DNA of 64,000 nucleotides, from assembly GCF_003441615.1 (NCBI RefSeq), contig NZ_CP031842.1:634501-698500 (forward strand), read 5' to 3'. Positions 62,905 to 64,000 of this stretch are shown here, one piece after another. This DNA is from Dechloromonas sp. HYN0024 (lineage in GTDB: Bacteria > Pseudomonadota > Gammaproteobacteria > Burkholderiales > Rhodocyclaceae). The translations under genes and the position numbers were made by a program. Under the pieces are notes generated by a model, which worked only from the letters and a program-made list of their open reading frames with translations, was not told the origin of the DNA and ran no database searches. The number at the start of each line of letters is the position of its first letter. Within the stretch, counting starts at the first letter, position 1.

Positions 62905-63963
62905 ATGCCGATGAAAACTAAAGTTTTGGTAGTGGATGATTCGATGTTGATGCGCAGTCTGCTGACCAAGATGATCAATCTGGCGCCGGACATGGAGGTC
63001 GTTGGTGCTGCACCCGACGCTCAGGAGGCGCGGGAGATGATCAAGGTGCTCAATCCGGATGTCCTGACGCTCGATGTCCAGATGCCGAAAATGGATGGGC
63101 TGGAGTTTCTTGAACGCCTGATGCGCCTGCGGCCGATGCCGGTGGTCATGGTTTCGGCATTTACCGAGGCGGGGTCGGATATAACGCTGAAAGCCCTTGA
63201 GCTGGGGGCGGTTGATTACATTGGCAAGCCACGGACTGACAATGGAAAAAGCATCGAGAGCTACGCCGACGATCTGGTCGAAAAAATACGCGCGGCCAAA
63301 GGCGCGCGACTGCACCGTTCAATTGCAAAAGCCACCGCTTCATCGTTGCCACCGACCATCGCGATGCCGGTCAGGCCAGGCGTCGCGGGAAGTGGGGTGG
63401 TGATTCTGGTCGGTGCCTCGACCGGGGGTACCGAGGCAATCAAGGAGTTTTTGCAGGGCATGCCGGCCGACTGTCCCCCCATACTGATTGTTCAGCACAT
63501 GCCGGAGTCCTTTACCGGATCGTTTGCCCGCCGCCTCGATGCCTTGTGTGCGCCGCGGGTCATTGAGGCGCAAGGGAATGAAAAAATCGAAGCGGGTACG
63601 GTCTATGTTGCGCCCGGGCATTCCCATTTGCTGATCCGTCGTGAGGGGGGCGCCCTGTTCACCGAATTGGCGGCTTCGCCGCCGGTCAACCGGCATCGGC
63701 CGTCGGTCGATGTGCTGTTCGATTCAGCGGCCAGTTTGCTCGGCAGCAGGGCACTTGGCGTTATCCTGACGGGTATGGGCAAGGATGGTGCCCAAGGCTT
63801 GTTGAAGTTACGTCAGTCCGGGGCGAAAACCTTCGGGCAGGACGAAGGCAGTTGTGTTGTTTACGGTATGCCGCGCGAGGCTTTTCTGATTGGGGCGGTG
63901 GCCGAGCAGTGTGCGCTGGGTGACATGGCAAGGCGGGTGATCGGTGCAATTGGCACGCATTAA
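62905..63963 (+). CDS. cheB: Chemotaxis protein-glutamate methylesterase CheB
   Basis: 352-aa response regulator: receiver (residues 3-120; VVDDSMLMR, TLDVQMPKMDG) and C-terminal methylesterase/deamidase with the catalytic triad in VGASTGGTEAI, IVQHMPESFT and LTGMGKDGAQG. Removes receptor methyl groups when phosphorylated by CheA. ATG 62905, with ATG 62911 as an alternative. Completes the order cheYAW-receptors-cheRDB. Confidence 0.95.
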   Translation: MPMKTKVLVVDDSMLMRSLLTKMINLAPDMEVVGAAPDAQEAREMIKVLNPDVLTLDVQMPKMDGLEFLERLMRLRPMPVVMVSAFTEAGSDITLKALELGAVDYIGKPRTDNGKSIESYADDLVEKIRAAKGARLHRSIAKATASSLPPTIAMPVRPGVAGSGVVILVGASTGGTEAIKEFLQGMPADCPPILIVQHMPESFTGSFARRLDALCAPRVIEAQGNEKIEAGTVYVAPGHSHLLIRREGGALFTELAASPPVNRHRPSVDVLFDSAASLLGSRALGVILTGMGKDGAQGLLKLRQSGAKTFGQDEGSCVVYGMPREAFLIGAVAEQCALGDMARRVIGAIGTH

Positions 63964-64000
63964 TCGGCCGGGCTTGTTGGCAATGGCTAAAGGATTAAAC

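Noticed and set aside
1..64000. CRISPR array
   Set aside because: No series of regularly spaced short direct repeats and no cas-like proteins were seen.
63983..64000. Start of a further gene (ATG GCT AAA...) at the right edge
   Set aside because: Only six codons are visible and no convincing RBS precedes the ATG, so it cannot be supported.

Overview
The window reads as a betaproteobacterial chromosome, most likely a motile, facultatively anaerobic member of the Rhodocyclales (Dechloromonas/Azonexus-like). This is an inference from gene content and order: cbb3 oxidase with ccoGHIS, pilS-pilR-ampD, GTP-type PEP carboxykinase beside a fused malic enzyme, an lldEFG lactate locus, and a polar-flagellum stator next to a full chemotaxis cluster. 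No 16S or database comparison was available.

Positions 1 to about 10390 look like the right-hand end of an integrative element. This part is visibly more A+T-rich than the rest. It carries a 5'-truncated acyl-CoA synthetase, a ZIP-type metal transporter, a small orphan gene, an intact IS3-family (IS407-type) insertion with a 4-bp target duplication, and an unusual three-gene minus-strand operon (3980-9755). Two of the three proteins (701 and 916 aa) have a degenerate tyrosine-recombinase core; the third (about 304 aa) is unrecognised. The operon points away from a 22-bp fragment (10370-10391) matching the 3' end of a tRNA-Pro, from the T-loop to CCA. A terminator and core genes follow directly. 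This is the arrangement expected at the distal junction of an element inserted in the 3' end of tRNA-Pro, with the intact tRNA to the left of this window. I regard this recombinase trio plus att remnant as the most interesting item here.

From 10.4 kb the sequence is GC-rich core genome. 10.6-14.3 kb: PP0621-family protein, pilS, pilR, ampD. 14.3-19.9 kb: aminotransferase, pckG, maeB (C3/C4 carbon metabolism). 20-26.7 kb: a PBP7-like endopeptidase, an IclR regulator, and a divergent, tightly overlapping lactate-oxidation operon (lldE, lldF, a broken aldehyde dehydrogenase fragment, a D-2-hydroxyacid dehydrogenase, lldG) ending in a small S4 protein. 26.7-30.1 kb: an acyltransferase, the DUF47/PiT phosphate uptake pair and a TehA-type channel. 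30.1-38.8 kb: a first ccoG, a sigma-54 activator with a cysteine-containing PAS domain, a TolC-like protein with an added NTF2-like domain, a PEBP protein, murJ, tRNA-Thr(CGU) and a REC-GGDEF diguanylate cyclase.

38.9-49.4 kb: an SDR dehydrogenase, then the respiratory cluster ccoI-ccoS, ccoNOQP, a second ccoG, ccoH and a DUF3149 mini-protein. Two FNR-like palindromes precede ccoN, consistent with induction at low oxygen. A TonB-domain protein and a Nudix hydrolase follow. 49.6-64 kb: motA-motB, cheY, cheA, cheW, two large chemoreceptors with nearly identical signalling domains, cheR, cheD and cheB. The receptors combine a nitrate-sensor-like, PAS and zinc-binding CZB module in one case and an Aer-like PAS plus Cache module in the other. 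Both end in a xWxxF tether that should recruit CheR/CheB. The window thus links energy sensing, microaerobic respiration and motility.
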